DNA of 32,440 bases from an uncultured Clostridia bacterium (GTDB lineage Bacteria; Bacillota; Clostridia; Peptostreptococcales; Anaerovoracaceae): contig CALZYE010000016.1 in NCBI GenBank assembly GCA_945830395.1, positions 1 through 32,440 on the forward strand. The letters are read 5' to 3'. The position numbers and the translations under genes are program-made. Below, piece after piece: positions 32,264-32,440 of this stretch (position 1 is its first letter; each line of letters begins with the position of its first letter). A model generated the notes under the pieces. That model ran no database searches. It was not told where the DNA came from and worked only from the letters and a program-made list of their open reading frames with translations.

Positions 32264-32292
32264 ATTATAGCATATAAATTTATATATTGCAA
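32264..32292 (-). promoter_or_regulatory. promoter of the secreted-protein/ABC operon
   Basis: Minus strand TTGCAA (32287-32292), 17 bases, TATAAT (32264-32269), with a ~35-base leader to the ATG. It should drive all six genes to the terminator at 28156. Confidence 0.8.
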
Positions 32293-32356
32293 GTTTTTTG
32301 ATAATATAAAATTCCGTTATTATTGCTAATTCTGCTTTCTTTTATATGAAAGCAAT

Positions 32357-32383
32357 AAAAAAAGACAATCTTAAAGGATTGTC
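32357..32383 (-). terminator. terminator of the rRNA operon
   Basis: Minus strand GACAATC/GATTGTC stem (32377-32383 with 32364-32370), six-base loop, then T7. It follows the 5S rRNA end by about 15 bases. Confidence 0.9.
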
Positions 32384-32397
32384 AAATAAAAAAACTG

Positions 32398-32440
32398 AAC
32401 TGGCAACGACCTACTTTCCCGGGCAGTCACCCACCAAGTA
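32398..32440 (-). rRNA. 5S rRNA, 3' end (cut by the window edge)
   Basis: The minus strand reads TACTTGGTGGGTGACTGCCC then GGGAAAGTAGGTCGTTGCCA, the conserved 3' part of bacterial 5S rRNA. The 5' part lies beyond the window. The exact mature 3' end is estimated. Confidence 0.9.

Noticed and set aside
1-32440. CRISPR array, insertion sequence or prophage
   Set aside because: No regularly spaced direct repeats, transposase motifs or phage structural genes were seen.

Overview
The window looks like chromosomal DNA from a low-GC, Gram-positive-type anaerobe of the class Clostridia. The evidence is AT-rich intergenic DNA, strong GGAGG-type ribosome sites, a T-box leader, class III fructose-bisphosphatase, an AbrB-type regulator beside a tmk-holB-ricT-trmN6 block (order as in Bacillus/Clostridia), and rubredoxin/FprA oxygen-defence chemistry. 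A placement near Anaerovoracaceae/Peptostreptococcales is a guess. No phage, transposase or CRISPR array is seen.

Layout, left to right. 0.1-5.8 kb: an EcsC-like protein, then a minus-strand set of a D,D-carboxypeptidase, guaB and guaA (GMP synthesis). 5.9-7.9 kb: a consensus promoter, a tryptophan-specific T-box leader and a stand-alone trpB2. 7.9-10.2 kb: a single reading frame that fuses homoserine O-acyltransferase (MetA) to aspartokinase, behind a short folded leader. 10.3-14.0 kb: a zinc-uptake operon, zur-znuA-znuC-znuB plus a DUF1980-like lipoprotein, with a 15-bp perfect palindrome at its promoter. 14.1-14.9 kb: an AIM24/TIGR00266 protein with a palindrome over its -10 box. 15.0-18.2 kb: flavodiiron protein FprA and a three-part acyl-CoA dehydrogenase/ETF-alpha/rubredoxin fusion, divergent from a Crp-family regulator (18.5-19.1 kb). 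19.3 kb: tRNA-Arg(ACG). 19.5-26.9 kb: minus-strand housekeeping genes fbp, murA, abrB-like, a DUF948-like membrane protein, trmN6, ricT, holB, tmk and a newly read 33-codon membrane ORF. 27.0-28.0 kb: a CPBP protease. 28.2-32.3 kb: an operon for a small secreted protein, three related membrane permeases, an ABC ATPase and a membrane-anchored extracytoplasmic protein. The right edge enters the 3' end of a 5S rRNA gene.

The most interesting pieces are (1) the secreted-protein/three-permease ABC operon beside the rRNA operon, a candidate peptide export/immunity or envelope-stress system; (2) the MetA-aspartokinase fusion, whose GTG start puts all MetA catalytic residues at their E. coli numbers; (3) the ACAD-ETF-rubredoxin fusion overlapping FprA, which suggests an electron path from acyl-CoA to oxygen; (4) an IMP dehydrogenase that matches the Tritrichomonas foetus enzyme in residue numbering; and (5) two ~90-95 bp nested-hairpin elements with a shared core at two convergent gene junctions.
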